A DNA stretch of 64,000 nucleotides, taken from Lacisediminihabitans changchengi. Its GTDB lineage: Bacteria; Actinomycetota; Actinomycetes; Actinomycetales; Microbacteriaceae. A program made the translations under genes and the position numbers. The stretch spans positions 62,001 through 126,000 of the forward strand of contig NZ_JAEPES010000005.1 in assembly GCF_016634425.1 (NCBI RefSeq), given 5' to 3'. The notes below the pieces were generated by a model, which ran no database searches, was not told the DNA's origin, and was given only the letters and a program-made list of their open reading frames with translations. Each line of letters begins with the position of its first letter. Within the stretch, counting starts at the first letter, position 1. Shown piece after piece: positions 46,012-54,673 of the stretch.

Positions 46012-47033
46012 GCGACGATCGTCGGCTGCTGCTGGGTGATGCAGTGGATGCCGCCACCCCGGCTCATGATCGGGCGAGCGTCAAGCGTCACCACGGTCTT
46101 GCCGCCGTACTGTTCGCCGAGAATTCCGGCTGCGTACGCGTCGGCCGCCGGTTCGCCGAACCCGCAGGCGATGATGCCGTCGTTCGCAACCAGGTGGTTG
46201 ACGTAGTTGAAGTCGACGTACCCGTCGTCGTCGCGCTGCACCTCGGGCGCGGGCAGGTCGATGATGTCGAAGGTGCGGCCGCGCGCATCCGTCTGCTCCG
46301 AGAGGAATCCCTTTAGCGCGCGCGTCACCGCATGGTCGGGATGATCGGAGTTGCGCTGGTCGTGCAGCAGGATGTGCCCCGGAGAGGGAAACGCCGCCAC
46401 CATGTCGACGTGGCCGCGGGTGCCGAGGTCTTCGTAGTCACGGGTGAGGCCGCGCGGGAGCCAGATGACCTTCTCGGCGCCGAGGGTTCTCGCGAACTCG
46501 GCCTCGATGCTCTCCTTGTCGGCGTACGGATTGCGCTGCGGGTCGAGCTGGACGGTCTCGGTGACCAGCAGCGTGCCCTCGCCGTCGGAGTGGATGGCGC
46601 CGCCTTCGTTGACGAGCAGCGAGCTCACGATCTCCGCGTCGGTCTGGCGGCCGACGAACCGGCCGATCTCGCGGTCGTTGCTCCACCTCGCCCAGTGCTG
46701 GGCACCCCAGCCGTTGTAGGTCCAGTCGACGGCACCGAGAACGCCGGGCCGCTCGTCGTCGACGACGAAGGTCGGCCCCATGTCGCGCATCCAGAAGTCA
46801 TCGAGCGGAGCCGTCACGCGCTCGATGTGGCTACCGAGCATCCGCTCCGCCCGCGCGGATTCGCTCGGGTCGACCACCATGGTGACGGAGACGAAGGCGG
46901 ATGCCGCGTGAGCGACGCCCGTCCAGGCCGCGTAGGTTTCTTCCGGCCTATCTCCCATCGAGAAGCACTCGAGCGGGAAGGCCATCCAGACGCGATCAAG
47001 CGGCGCTGTCTCGGCGAGCATCTTCCAGGCCAT
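46008..47033 (-). CDS. Agmatine deiminase-family (PAD_porph) enzyme
   Basis: 341 residues from the ATG at 47033; the long frame to 47270 runs into the tRNA region. Catalytic features of the guanidine-modifying superfamily: DDFWMRDMGPTFV, NEGGAIHSDGEGTLLVTE, the His in RGHVDMVAAFPSPGH and the nucleophile Cys in GGGIHCITQQQP near the C-terminus. Agmatine deiminase produces N-carbamoylputrescine and ammonia. The His motif reads TRGHVD instead of the common TDGHVD, so specificity may differ. It leads an operon with an amidase that could act on the product. Confidence 0.88.
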   Translation of the reverse strand: MAWKMLAETAPLDRVWMAFPLECFSMGDRPEETYAAWTGVAHAASAFVSVTMVVDPSESARAERMLGSHIERVTAPLDDFWMRDMGPTFVVDDERPGVLGAVDWTYNGWGAQHWARWSNDREIGRFVGRQTDAEIVSSLLVNEGGAIHSDGEGTLLVTETVQLDPQRNPYADKESIEAEFARTLGAEKVIWLPRGLTRDYEDLGTRGHVDMVAAFPSPGHILLHDQRNSDHPDHAVTRALKGFLSEQTDARGRTFDIIDLPAPEVQRDDDGYVDFNYVNHLVANDGIIACGFGEPAADAYAAGILGEQYGGKTVVTLDARPIMSRGGGIHCITQQQPTIVA

Positions 47034-47273
47034 ACGGCTCCCATCGTCGCGCTTCGGTGCGGCCTCACTCGCGGGCCGCTCTCCATCCGAGCCGAATCGA
47101 TCGTCTGCGTCTATCGCGCGTTTGTCACCACAGCATCCACGATTTGCGGACGGTTGGGAAGAGGCCGCAACGACAATTGCCCGCGAGGATCGGAACACGC
47201 GATCGGTGCGGCACGATCGCACTGCAAAGACAAAGGGACCGGAGCCGATGGCCACCGACCCCCTATTCAACGG

Positions 47274-47346
47274 AGCCGCCTATCAGAATCGAACTGATGA
47301 CCTTCTCATTACGAGTGAGATGCTCTACCGACTGAGCTAAGGCGGC
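47274..47346 (-). tRNA. tRNA-Thr (anticodon CGT)
   Basis: Reading the minus strand: acceptor GCCGCCT pairs with AGGCGGC, D-arm AGCTCAGTCGGTAGAGC, anticodon stem TCTCA/TGAGA with loop CTCGTAA giving anticodon CGT, and T-arm with GTTCGATTC. Discriminator is T and CCA is not encoded. It lies between the deiminase and the CAP-like gene. Confidence 0.95.
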
Positions 47347-47574
47347 CGAGCCTCGACGGGATATCCCGGGAGGCACAGCATGAAAGCTTAGCGGAGATCG
47401 GCCGGGCCGGCGTGCACCGCCGGACCGGGGATATGGCGCCGGGGATCCGGCGGCATCCCCCGTTCGAGGGCAGAACGATTCGCGGCGGTTGTGGCTCGCT
47501 GTTGCCCGGGCATAGCGTTGGAGCGGTCGCGAGCTCGGGGTTCGCGGCGCCCAGCGGGATTCGGGGGAATCGGT

Positions 47575-48480
47575 ATGAAGCGTGTCGCCTTTCTGACGAC
47601 CCTGCTCGCCGCCGTTCTCGTTGTTCTGTTGCCCTTCATCGGCGGCGGCGGGCCGTCCATCGGTACGGCCTCGGCGGCGCTTCCCGAGACGGGCACGCCG
47701 GTCTTCGCCTCCGCCACCCTTCCGAAGACCGCGACGGATGCCGCCCCCGCGGCCGTCGGAACCGAGCGTTCCGTGGCCAGCCAGCAGGCAGCGACCGCCA
47801 AGGTCCTCGCGGTCGACACCGAACATCTCGCGCAGAAGCCGGTGCCGATCCCGCCACCGCCGGCCCCGCCGGCAGCGCCGTCGAGCGGCAAACGCGGGGG
47901 AGCCGCGAGCGCCGGGGTCAGCCCCGGTGAGCGTCGGGCCGTCAAGGCCGCGGCAGGGCAGAGCTGTGCTCCGAGCCCGGGTGGCGGAGGAGGAGCCCCG
48001 GGCGGCGGCGACGGGCAGGGGGCGACGGGAACGACGAGCGGGGACATCCAGAGCTTCTCGTCCACCTACAACGCAATTCGTGCAGCAAACTGTCTCGACC
48101 CGATCCCGGCGGGTAACTTCCGATACGACGCCTGCATGGAGCAGCGACTGTATTGGATGGCGGAAGACCCGAGTGCGAACCCCGGCAACACCTGGGGACA
48201 CGCCGGTGTGCGGAGCCTGACGCCCGCCGCGGACGGTTCGTACTACTCCGACACCACCCCGAGTCGCGGCTGCGACGGCAATCTCGCCGGCGGTTCGGGC
48301 AACTCTGGCGCGACCGTGGCGCAGAAATGGTGGGACTCCTCGGCCCACCGCCTCGCGCTGTACAAGCCGAGCTTCACCGGCGGCACCGGTGGAGTCTGCA
48401 TCTTCTTCGCCATGACGCATGGCGGGGTGGGCGATTCCGGCGGGTTCACCCGCGCGGCCGCGCGCTGGGGATCGTGCTGA
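47575..48480 (+). CDS. Secreted CAP-superfamily protein (SCP-like)
   Basis: 301 residues from the ATG at 47575. Signal peptide of about 34 residues (VAFLTTLLAAVLVVLLPFIG, cleavage near TASAAL). The central region is a Pro/Gly-rich linker (VPIPPPPAPPAAP, GGGGGAPGGGDGQG). The C-terminal domain (from about 155) shows YNAIRAANCLDPIPAG, NTWGHAGVRS, AQKWWDSSAHR and VCIFFAM, the CAP pattern with Trp and His positions retained, plus four Cys that could form disulfides. Exported, function unknown; bacterial CAP proteins are often envelope-associated. Confidence 0.8.
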   Translation: MKRVAFLTTLLAAVLVVLLPFIGGGGPSIGTASAALPETGTPVFASATLPKTATDAAPAAVGTERSVASQQAATAKVLAVDTEHLAQKPVPIPPPPAPPAAPSSGKRGGAASAGVSPGERRAVKAAAGQSCAPSPGGGGGAPGGGDGQGATGTTSGDIQSFSSTYNAIRAANCLDPIPAGNFRYDACMEQRLYWMAEDPSANPGNTWGHAGVRSLTPAADGSYYSDTTPSRGCDGNLAGGSGNSGATVAQKWWDSSAHRLALYKPSFTGGTGGVCIFFAMTHGGVGDSGGFTRAAARWGSC

Positions 48481-48537
48481 CGCTGCGCTGCTAGGTTCGA
48501 CACCGTGCAGAGCGCCGACGCTCGCCGGAAGGACATC

Positions 48538-49521
48538 ATGGCTGGAGAACTTCGCTGGGGCATCCTCGGCACGGGTGGCATCGCTCACCTGCAGACCAAC
48601 GATCTGGTGAAAAACGGGTTCACCGTGAGCGCGGTGGGCTCCCGCACACTGGAGTCCGCCCGCGCGTTTGCCGACGAGTTCGGGATCCCCGCCGCCCACG
48701 GCAGCTACGAAGAGCTGGTGGCAGATCCGGATGTCGACGTGATCTACGTCTCGACCCCGCATCCGTTCCACGCCGAGAACGCTCTGCTCGCGCTCGAGGC
48801 CGGCAAGCACGTGCTGATGGAAAAGCCGTTCACCCTGACCGGAGCCGAGGCGCGCCGTGTCGTCGACACCGCGACCGCGAAGAACCTCGTGGTGCTCGAG
48901 GCGATGTGGACGCGGTTTCTTCCCCACATGATCCGCCTCCGCGAGGTCATCGCCGAGGGGCTGATCGGCGAGGTGCGCACAGTGATCGCCGAGCATGACC
49001 GGCTGCTGCCGACCGATCCCGAGCACCGCATCAACAATCTCGCCCTCGGCGGCGGCGCGCTGCTCGACCTCGGCATCTACCCGGTCTCGTTCGCCTTCGA
49101 CATCTTCGGCACGCCCGAGTCCGTGTTCGCGGCGGCCCCGCTGACCGCGACCGGTGTCGACCGGCAGGACGCCATCGTCTTCACCTACGGCGATGGCCAG
49201 CAGGCGATGCTCCATGCCTCGCTCGACACCCTCGGGCCGAACTTCGCCATCGTGTACGGCACGAAGGGGCGCATCGAGGTCGCGCCGATCTGGTACCAGC
49301 CCACCAGCTTCACCGTCTACGACGCCGACGATCAGGTGGTCGAGCGCTTCGACCAGCAGGTGTCGCAGCGCGGAATGCAGTTCCAGGCCTGGGAGGTCGA
49401 GCGCCTGGTGCGCGACGGCCGCATCGCCAGCGACATCATGCCGCCGGAACAGAGCGTGACGATCATGGAGACGCTCGACCAGATCCGCGCGCAGATCGGG
49501 CTGAAGTACCCCCAGGAGTAG
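48538..49521 (+). CDS. Gfo/Idh/MocA family oxidoreductase
   Basis: 327 residues from the ATG at 48538. N-terminal Rossmann fold WGILGTGGIAHLQTNDLVKN, then VIYVSTPHPFHAENALLALE and KHVLMEKPFTLT, where Lys in EKP is the conserved catalytic residue of this family. The C-terminal GFO_IDH domain follows. It acts as an NAD(P)-dependent sugar or diol dehydrogenase. The neighbours (CAP protein upstream, DacB downstream) do not indicate its substrate. Confidence 0.92.
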   Translation: MAGELRWGILGTGGIAHLQTNDLVKNGFTVSAVGSRTLESARAFADEFGIPAAHGSYEELVADPDVDVIYVSTPHPFHAENALLALEAGKHVLMEKPFTLTGAEARRVVDTATAKNLVVLEAMWTRFLPHMIRLREVIAEGLIGEVRTVIAEHDRLLPTDPEHRINNLALGGGALLDLGIYPVSFAFDIFGTPESVFAAAPLTATGVDRQDAIVFTYGDGQQAMLHASLDTLGPNFAIVYGTKGRIEVAPIWYQPTSFTVYDADDQVVERFDQQVSQRGMQFQAWEVERLVRDGRIASDIMPPEQSVTIMETLDQIRAQIGLKYPQE

Positions 49522-49539
49522 GCCGGTTACCATGGGGGC

Positions 49540-51054
49540 GTGACCGAGCCCACTGATTCCGTCGAGCCCGGGCACGAGTCTCCCGAGAGGGAGACCCAGC
49601 AACCGACCCGCTTGGCCGGCGTAGTGGCGTCGGTGAGACGGCATCCGCGAGCCCTCCTGTACTCGGGACTCGCGCTGGTGTTCGTGCTCCTCGGCACCGG
49701 AGCGGTGTTCGCCGGTGCCGCCGTCGGTGCATCCGGCAGCGCCTCCAGCGCGACCAGAGTTGCGGATGTCGTCCCCTCGCCCACCCCGACCGTGACAACC
49801 CCGCCGCCGCGCCCGACACCAGACCCCGTACCCCCGGCGACCGCGTTGCGTACCTGCTCCGTCTCCGGCGCCGCAGCTAACCGTGCGCTCGGTACCTTCA
49901 GCGGCACGGTGATCAACACTGCCACCGGCGAAGTGCTGTTCGACCGCGGGGGTACCACCGGGGTGGCTCCCGCCAGCGTGCTGAAGACGCTGACCGCGGC
50001 GACCGGGCTGTCGGTGCTCGGTGCCGACTACCGCTTCTCGACCACCGTGTACCAGGGATCAGCGCCCGGCATCGTCGTGCTCGTCGGCGGTGGGGACGCC
50101 ACCCTGAGTGCGCTGCCGCCCGGACAGGAGAGCGTGTATCGCGGTGCTCCGAAGATCAGCACCCTGGCCGATCAGGTGAAGGCCGCCTGGGCTTCGAGCC
50201 ATGGCGCCGACGACCCCATCACGTCGGTCATCGCGGACGCCAACCTGTGGAATCCCGCCGATGCGTGGGATCCCACCTGGCCCGCCAACGAACGCACCCT
50301 CGGGTTTCAGCCGCTGGTGACCGCTCTGATGGTCGACGGCGACCGGGCAAACCCTGCGGCCCAGAACAGTCCGCGCAGCACCGACCCGATCGTGCATGCC
50401 GGCGCCGTGTTCGCCGAGGCGCTGGGACTTCCCTCCTCGGCGGTGACGAAGGCCGGCTCGGCCGTGACGGATCGCGGCGCGCAACTCGGGCAGGTGCAGT
50501 CGCAGCCGCTCAGCGCGCTCATCGGCAAGATGCTCCCCGACTCCGACAACACCCTGGCCGAGATGGTCGCGCGGGTCTCTTCCACGGCGTCGGGGAGCGA
50601 CGGCTCCGCTGCGTCATTGACCGGGGTCTACCAGGCCACGCTGGCGAAGGCCTATGGTCTCAGCGCAACCGGGCTCGTCGTGAAGGACGGATCGGGCGAG
50701 AGCAACCAAGACGCCATCCCACCCACGATGGAGGCGAACTTCATGGTGCAGGTCGGTGCAGGGGCGAAGGGTCTCAAGGTCATCTACGACTCGCTGCCGG
50801 TCTCCGGCCAGACGGGAACCCTGAAGACCCGGTTCACCGGGGCCAACGCGGCCGCGCGCGGAGCGGTCAACGCCAAGACGGGATCGATCGCCACCGCCTA
50901 TGCGTTGGCCGGGATCATCCACGCCAAGGACGGCACGGCGCTGGCCTTCGCCTTCTTCGCCGAGGGGCGACTCTCGGGCGCCAGCGCGATGGCAGGGCTC
51001 GATACGGTCACCACCGCGGTCTTCGGCTGCGGCAACAACCTCTCCAACAACTAG
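49540..51054 (+). CDS. dacB: D-alanyl-D-alanine carboxypeptidase/endopeptidase, PBP4 type
   Basis: 504 residues from the GTG at 49540. One membrane anchor at about residues 40-64 and a Pro/Thr linker, then a peptidase S13 domain: SxxK in PASVLKTLTA (about residue 148), SxN in DSDNTLAEMVAR (about 331) and KTG in NAKTGSIATAYALAG (about 446). It trims or cleaves peptidoglycan cross-links outside the membrane. The usual position in Actinobacteria is near tilS and hpt; here it lies between an oxidoreductase and a REP-like element. Confidence 0.92.
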   Translation: MTEPTDSVEPGHESPERETQQPTRLAGVVASVRRHPRALLYSGLALVFVLLGTGAVFAGAAVGASGSASSATRVADVVPSPTPTVTTPPPRPTPDPVPPATALRTCSVSGAAANRALGTFSGTVINTATGEVLFDRGGTTGVAPASVLKTLTAATGLSVLGADYRFSTTVYQGSAPGIVVLVGGGDATLSALPPGQESVYRGAPKISTLADQVKAAWASSHGADDPITSVIADANLWNPADAWDPTWPANERTLGFQPLVTALMVDGDRANPAAQNSPRSTDPIVHAGAVFAEALGLPSSAVTKAGSAVTDRGAQLGQVQSQPLSALIGKMLPDSDNTLAEMVARVSSTASGSDGSAASLTGVYQATLAKAYGLSATGLVVKDGSGESNQDAIPPTMEANFMVQVGAGAKGLKVIYDSLPVSGQTGTLKTRFTGANAAARGAVNAKTGSIATAYALAGIIHAKDGTALAFAFFAEGRLSGASAMAGLDTVTTAVFGCGNNLSNN

Positions 51055-51063
51055 CGCACCGCT

Positions 51064-51159
51064 GGTCGAGTAGCGCCCGAGCGTCCGCGCGAGGACGCGT
51101 ATCGAGGCCCTCGGTGCCAGTCTCGATACGGCTGCTCCTTCGTCGCGGCCTACTCGACC
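51064..51159. repeat. REP-like palindromic element (GGTCGAGTAG family, copy 1)
   Basis: Outer arms GGTCGAGTAG (51064-51073) and CTACTCGACC (51150-51159) are exact inverses. Inner arms CGTATCGAG (51098-51106) and CTCGATACG (51122-51130) are also exact inverses. The right half matches, as the reverse complement, the left half of the element at 59260-59350. It fills most of the gap between dacB and the nicotinamidase gene. Confidence 0.85.
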
Positions 51160-51182
51160 GGCGAAGTTCGTAAAATGGGCGG

Positions 51183-51773
51183 ATGACCCGCGCCCTGTTC
51201 ATCATCGACGTGCAGAACGATTTCACCGAGGGTGGGGCGCTCGCGGTGGAGGGCGGCGCTGCGGTCGCCGCGCGGATCAGCACCTACCTTGCCGCGCATC
51301 CGGAGCGTTACGACGCGGTCTTCGCCTCCCGCGACTGGCACGACGCCGCGGGCGACAACGGCGGTCACTTCGCCCCGTCTGACGCGGTCCCCGATTTCGT
51401 CAGCACCTGGCCGGTGCACTGCGTCGCCGGCACCACCGGAGCCGAATACCACCCCGCCCTCGACACCTCCGCCGTCACTCTGCACGTGCGCAAGGGGCAG
51501 GGCGTTCCGGCGTACTCGATCTTCGAGGGGACGACGGATGGCGGCGGTACGGTTTCTGAGGCGCTCGACCGCCTCGGCGTCACCGACATCGACGTCGTCG
51601 GCCTCGCCACGGACTACTGCGTGGTCGCCTCCGCCCTCGACGGCCTCGCCTCGGCGCGCACGGTGCGCGTACTCGACGACCTGGTTGCGGGCGTGGCGGC
51701 GGACAGCAGCGCTACGGCGCTGGCGCGGGTGACGGAGGCCGGGGCATCCGTTCTCCCCTCGAGCGCCGCCTAA
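51183..51773 (+). CDS. pncA: Nicotinamidase (isochorismatase family)
   Basis: 196 residues. Catalytic Asp in ALFIIDVQNDF (residue 10), Lys in VRKGQGVPAYS and Cys in LATDYCVVASALDG make up the triad of the family. Metal ligands sit in SRDWHDAAGDNGGHF. It converts nicotinamide to nicotinate for NAD salvage; pyrazinamidase activity is a common side reaction. The stop is 1 base before the start of the downstream RNA methylase gene. Confidence 0.93.
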   Translation: MTRALFIIDVQNDFTEGGALAVEGGAAVAARISTYLAAHPERYDAVFASRDWHDAAGDNGGHFAPSDAVPDFVSTWPVHCVAGTTGAEYHPALDTSAVTLHVRKGQGVPAYSIFEGTTDGGGTVSEALDRLGVTDIDVVGLATDYCVVASALDGLASARTVRVLDDLVAGVAADSSATALARVTEAGASVLPSSAA

Positions 51774-51774
51774 C

Positions 51775-52554
51775 GTGCCCGTCATCCCGATCAGCGAGCT
51801 GAGCGACCCGCGGCTCGCCGACTTCTCGCATCAGACGGATGTCGCCCTCAAAAAGACGGGCGGCGGCATCTACATAGCCGAATCGGCCCTCGTTCTCGAG
51901 CGCGCGCTTCGCGCCGGACACACGCCGCGCTCGGTGCTCGCCCTCGGCAACACGGTCGAGGAGGCGGTGGCCCTCGTCGGGCCAGACGTACCGGTGTTCT
52001 CGGGGCCGCCCGAACTGCTAGAACAGCTCACCGGGTACCTGCTGCATCGGGGCCTGATCGCCGCGATGGACCGTCCGCCGCTGCCGTCACCCGAATCGTT
52101 GCTGGCCTCCGCGCGCCGCGTGATCATCCTCGAGAATGTCGCCGACCCGACCAATGTCGGCGCGATCTTCCGCTCTGTCGGAGCGATCGGCGCGGATGCC
52201 GTGCTCGTCACGCCGCGCTGCTCCGACCCGTACTATCGGCGCGCGATCCGAGTCTCGATGGGCACGGTGCTGCAGGTGCCGTGGACGCGTCTCGGTGACT
52301 GGACGTCGACGCGGGAGCTGCTCACGGCATCCGGATTCCACGTTGCAGCGCTGGCCCTGACTCCGGATGCGGTCAGCCTGCGCGACTTCGCAGCGCCGGA
52401 GAAACTGGCGCTGGTGCTGGGCGCCGAGGGCGACGGTCTCACCGCTGAGGCGATCGCCGCCGCCGACACGATCGTGCAGATCCCGATGGCGCACGGCATC
52501 GACTCGCTCAATGTCGGAGCGGCCGCCGCCGTCGCGATGTGGGCGCTGAACTAG
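51775..52554 (+). CDS. SpoU-family (TrmH) RNA 2'-O-methyltransferase
   Basis: 259 residues from a GTG. A substrate-binding N-terminal domain (about 1-90) is followed by the SPOUT methylase fold: ILENVADPTNVGAIFRSVGA (motif 1), LALVLGAEGDGL (motif 2) and IPMAHGIDSLNVGAAAAVAM (motif 3). Transfers a methyl group from AdoMet to a ribose in rRNA or tRNA; the exact target is unknown. Directly follows pncA. The downstream gap holds a second copy of the CTTCCGAAATGAAGG element. Confidence 0.92.
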   Translation: MPVIPISELSDPRLADFSHQTDVALKKTGGGIYIAESALVLERALRAGHTPRSVLALGNTVEEAVALVGPDVPVFSGPPELLEQLTGYLLHRGLIAAMDRPPLPSPESLLASARRVIILENVADPTNVGAIFRSVGAIGADAVLVTPRCSDPYYRRAIRVSMGTVLQVPWTRLGDWTSTRELLTASGFHVAALALTPDAVSLRDFAAPEKLALVLGAEGDGLTAEAIAAADTIVQIPMAHGIDSLNVGAAAAVAMWALN

Positions 52555-52567
52555 ATGCGAGCGTGCG

Positions 52568-52720
52568 TGGTGCGTTTCTTCGGAGGTGCGTTTCCGAGGT
52601 GCGTTTCCGAAATGAAGGAGAATTTCGCAACATGCCGTCCAGATTCGGGATCGCGTCGGCGCGGCGAAAATTCTTCCTTCATTTCGGAAGGGGGCGGAAA
52701 GGACGGGAGGGGCGGATGTT
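52568..52720. repeat. Intergenic hairpin element, second copy
   Basis: Left arm TTCCGAAATGAAGGAGAAT followed by TTCGC (52605-52628) is complementary to 52664-52689 (GCGAAAATTCTTCC then TTCATTTCGGAA) with two one-base bulges; loop about 35 bases. On the left, GGTGCGTTTC occurs at 52569, 52585 and 52598, so the last two are 13 bases apart; on the right CGGAA units recur at 52685 and 52696. The design equals that of the element at 28063-28397. It separates the convergent SpoU and xylulokinase genes and may serve as a bidirectional terminator. Confidence 0.8.
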
Positions 52721-52731
52721 TCAGGCAGCGC

Positions 52732-54147
52732 CTAGTACGACACCGAGCGCTGCGCCGCGGCGTACTGGCGACGGATGATCGGCTGCTCGTCGGCCGTGAA
52801 CACCTCCGTCGCGGCCGCCGCCCAGATCGGCAGCTCACCGGTGAGCACCCATGCGGCCTGGCGCGCGGCGCCCACGGCGACATACTCCTCGGCAGCGGGC
52901 ACGGTCACCGGTAGTCCGAAGATCTCCGGCGCGATCTGCCGCACGGCGGGGCTCTGAGCGCCCCCGCCGATCATCATCACGCGGTCGACGGTGACGCCCT
53001 GGCTGGTAATCGCGTCCAATCCGTCGGCGAGGCCGCACAGCATCCCCTCCACCGACGCGCGCGCCAGGTTCGCGGCGCTGGCGTTGGCGAGGGTGAGGCC
53101 GAGTACGGACCCCGTCGCGGTCGGAAGGTTGGGGGTGCGCTCGCCCTCGAGGTATGGCAGCAGCACGACACCGCCGGCACCGGGCGATGCGCTGAGGGCG
53201 AGGTCCGCAACCTCGTCGAGCTCCGTTGCGAGCAGCGCGGCGGTGGCGGCGATCACCCGGGCAGCATTGAGGGTCGCGACCAGCGGCAGGAACAGGCCGG
53301 ATGCGTCGGCGAAGCCGGCGACGGTGCCGCTGGCGTCGGCGAGGGGTCGGTCGACCACCGCGAAGACGGTGCCGGAGGTGCCGACGGAGATGACCGCGTC
53401 TCCCTCGGCGGCGCCCAGGCCGAGAGCAGCGCCGGCGTTATCGCCGGCACCAGGGCCGACGACTATCCCGGCAGGGACCCCGGCGATCGAGCCGTCGGTG
53501 CTGCCGGCGGTCTCGTACGGCGCGAGCACCCGGGGACGGGTGACGACCTTGCCGAGAGCGCGCTCGAGAAAGTCCAGGCGGTACGCTCCGGTTGCGGGGG
53601 ACCAGTACCCGGTTCCGCTGGCATCCGACCGGTCGGTCACCAGAGCGTCGAGGTCGGGATTGGCGGGGCCGTAGCCGAGCAACCGCCAGGTGAGGTAATC
53701 GTGGGGGAGCGCCACGGCCGCGGTGCGCGCGGCGTTCTGCGGTTCCGCGTCGCGCAGCCAGCGGAGTTTGGTGGCGGTGAAGGAGGCGACGGGCACGGTT
53801 CCGACCGACTCGGCCCAGACATCCGCTCCGATCTCCGCGATCAGATCGCGGGCCGCGTCGGCCGAGCGGGTGTCGTTCCAGAGCAGCGCCGGGCGCACGA
53901 CCTCGCCCGCCTCATCGAGGCAGACCATGCCGTGCTGTTGGCCGGCGATGGAGAGCGCAGCGACATCGTCGAGCCCGCCGGCGTCCGAGATGGCAGCGAG
54001 CAAGGCATCCCACCACAGCGTGGGGTCTACCTCGGTGCCCTCCGGATGACTCGCTCGACCGCTGCGCACCATGGCGCCGGTCTGCGCATCCACGATGACG
54101 ATCTTGCAGCTCTGCGTCGACGAGTCGACCCCGGCCACCAGCGTCAC
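52732..54147 (-). CDS. xylB: Xylulokinase
   Basis: 471 residues of the FGGY kinase family. Motifs: [15 protein letters not shown] (phosphate 1), [13 protein letters not shown] and LLWNDTRS (sugar-binding), [16 protein letters not shown] with the catalytic Asp and [16 protein letters not shown] (phosphate 2), and [14 protein letters not shown] (adenosine). GQQHGMV and WNDTRS are characteristic of xylulokinases within FGGY. It phosphorylates D-xylulose. No xylA or sugar transporter is adjacent. Confidence 0.92.
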   Translation of the reverse strand: MTLVAGVDSSTQSCKIVIVDAQTGAMVRSGRASHPEGTEVDPTLWWDALLAAISDAGGLDDVAALSIAGQQHGMVCLDEAGEVVRPALLWNDTRSADAARDLIAEIGADVWAESVGTVPVASFTATKLRWLRDAEPQNAARTAAVALPHDYLTWRLLGYGPANPDLDALVTDRSDASGTGYWSPATGAYRLDFLERALGKVVTRPRVLAPYETAGSTDGSIAGVPAGIVVGPGAGDNAGAALGLGAAEGDAVISVGTSGTVFAVVDRPLADASGTVAGFADASGLFLPLVATLNAARVIAATAALLATELDEVADLALSASPGAGGVVLLPYLEGERTPNLPTATGSVLGLTLANASAANLARASVEGMLCGLADGLDAITSQGVTVDRVMMIGGGAQSPAVRQIAPEIFGLPVTVPAAEEYVAVGAARQAAWVLTGELPIWAAAATEVFTADEQPIIRRQYAAAQRSVSY

Positions 54148-54198
54148 GAATTCTCCATCTCGGCGGACATCACCATCTCGGGCCGCGACGATGCCGAG

Positions 54199-54600
54199 CT
54201 ACAGCGCGCGGACGCGATTGTTGCGTGCGTCGTGGGTGAGTTCCGCGCGGCCGAGCGCCTCGAGCAGGGGCGGGAGGTACATGCCGAAGCGTCCGCGGTA
54301 TCCCTTGCGCAGGCCGTACCAGCCGCCGACCGGGTTCTGGTCTGACCGACCCCAGGCCTCGACGGAGCCTTCGGCAGCGGGCTTGAGTTCGTCCGCTGCG
54401 CCGAGCGGAACCCAGTCGCTCTGCTCGACCAGCCAGGCGTGAAGGTCATCGATTGCCGACAGGTGGTACTTCAGCGTCGTGGAGCCGACCTGGCAGACGA
54501 GCGCCGGTGGATCGGCCTCCGCATCGGCGTACATCGTGTAATTCGAGCTGCCCGGGGCGGTGACCAGCTCCCAGGGATCGTCTTTCGTGCCAGCATTCAT
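54199..54600 (-). CDS. Conserved hypothetical protein
   Basis: 133 residues. Begins MNAGTKDDPWELVTAPGSSN and contains ALVCQVGSTTLKYHLSAIDD plus LHAWLVEQSDWVPLGAADE, with no signal peptide or membrane segment. The C-terminal part (VGGWYGLRKGYRGRFGMYLP) recalls small uncharacterised actinobacterial proteins. It may be cotranscribed with xylB (51-base gap) but function is unrecognised. Confidence 0.8.
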   Translation of the reverse strand: MNAGTKDDPWELVTAPGSSNYTMYADAEADPPALVCQVGSTTLKYHLSAIDDLHAWLVEQSDWVPLGAADELKPAAEGSVEAWGRSDQNPVGGWYGLRKGYRGRFGMYLPPLLEALGRAELTHDARNNRVRAL

Positions 54601-54673
54601 GACTGAAACCTAGACCTCGCACGGCCGGATAGCCAGCCACGGCACTCGCTCCGCGCAGAGTGGGGCGTGCTGC

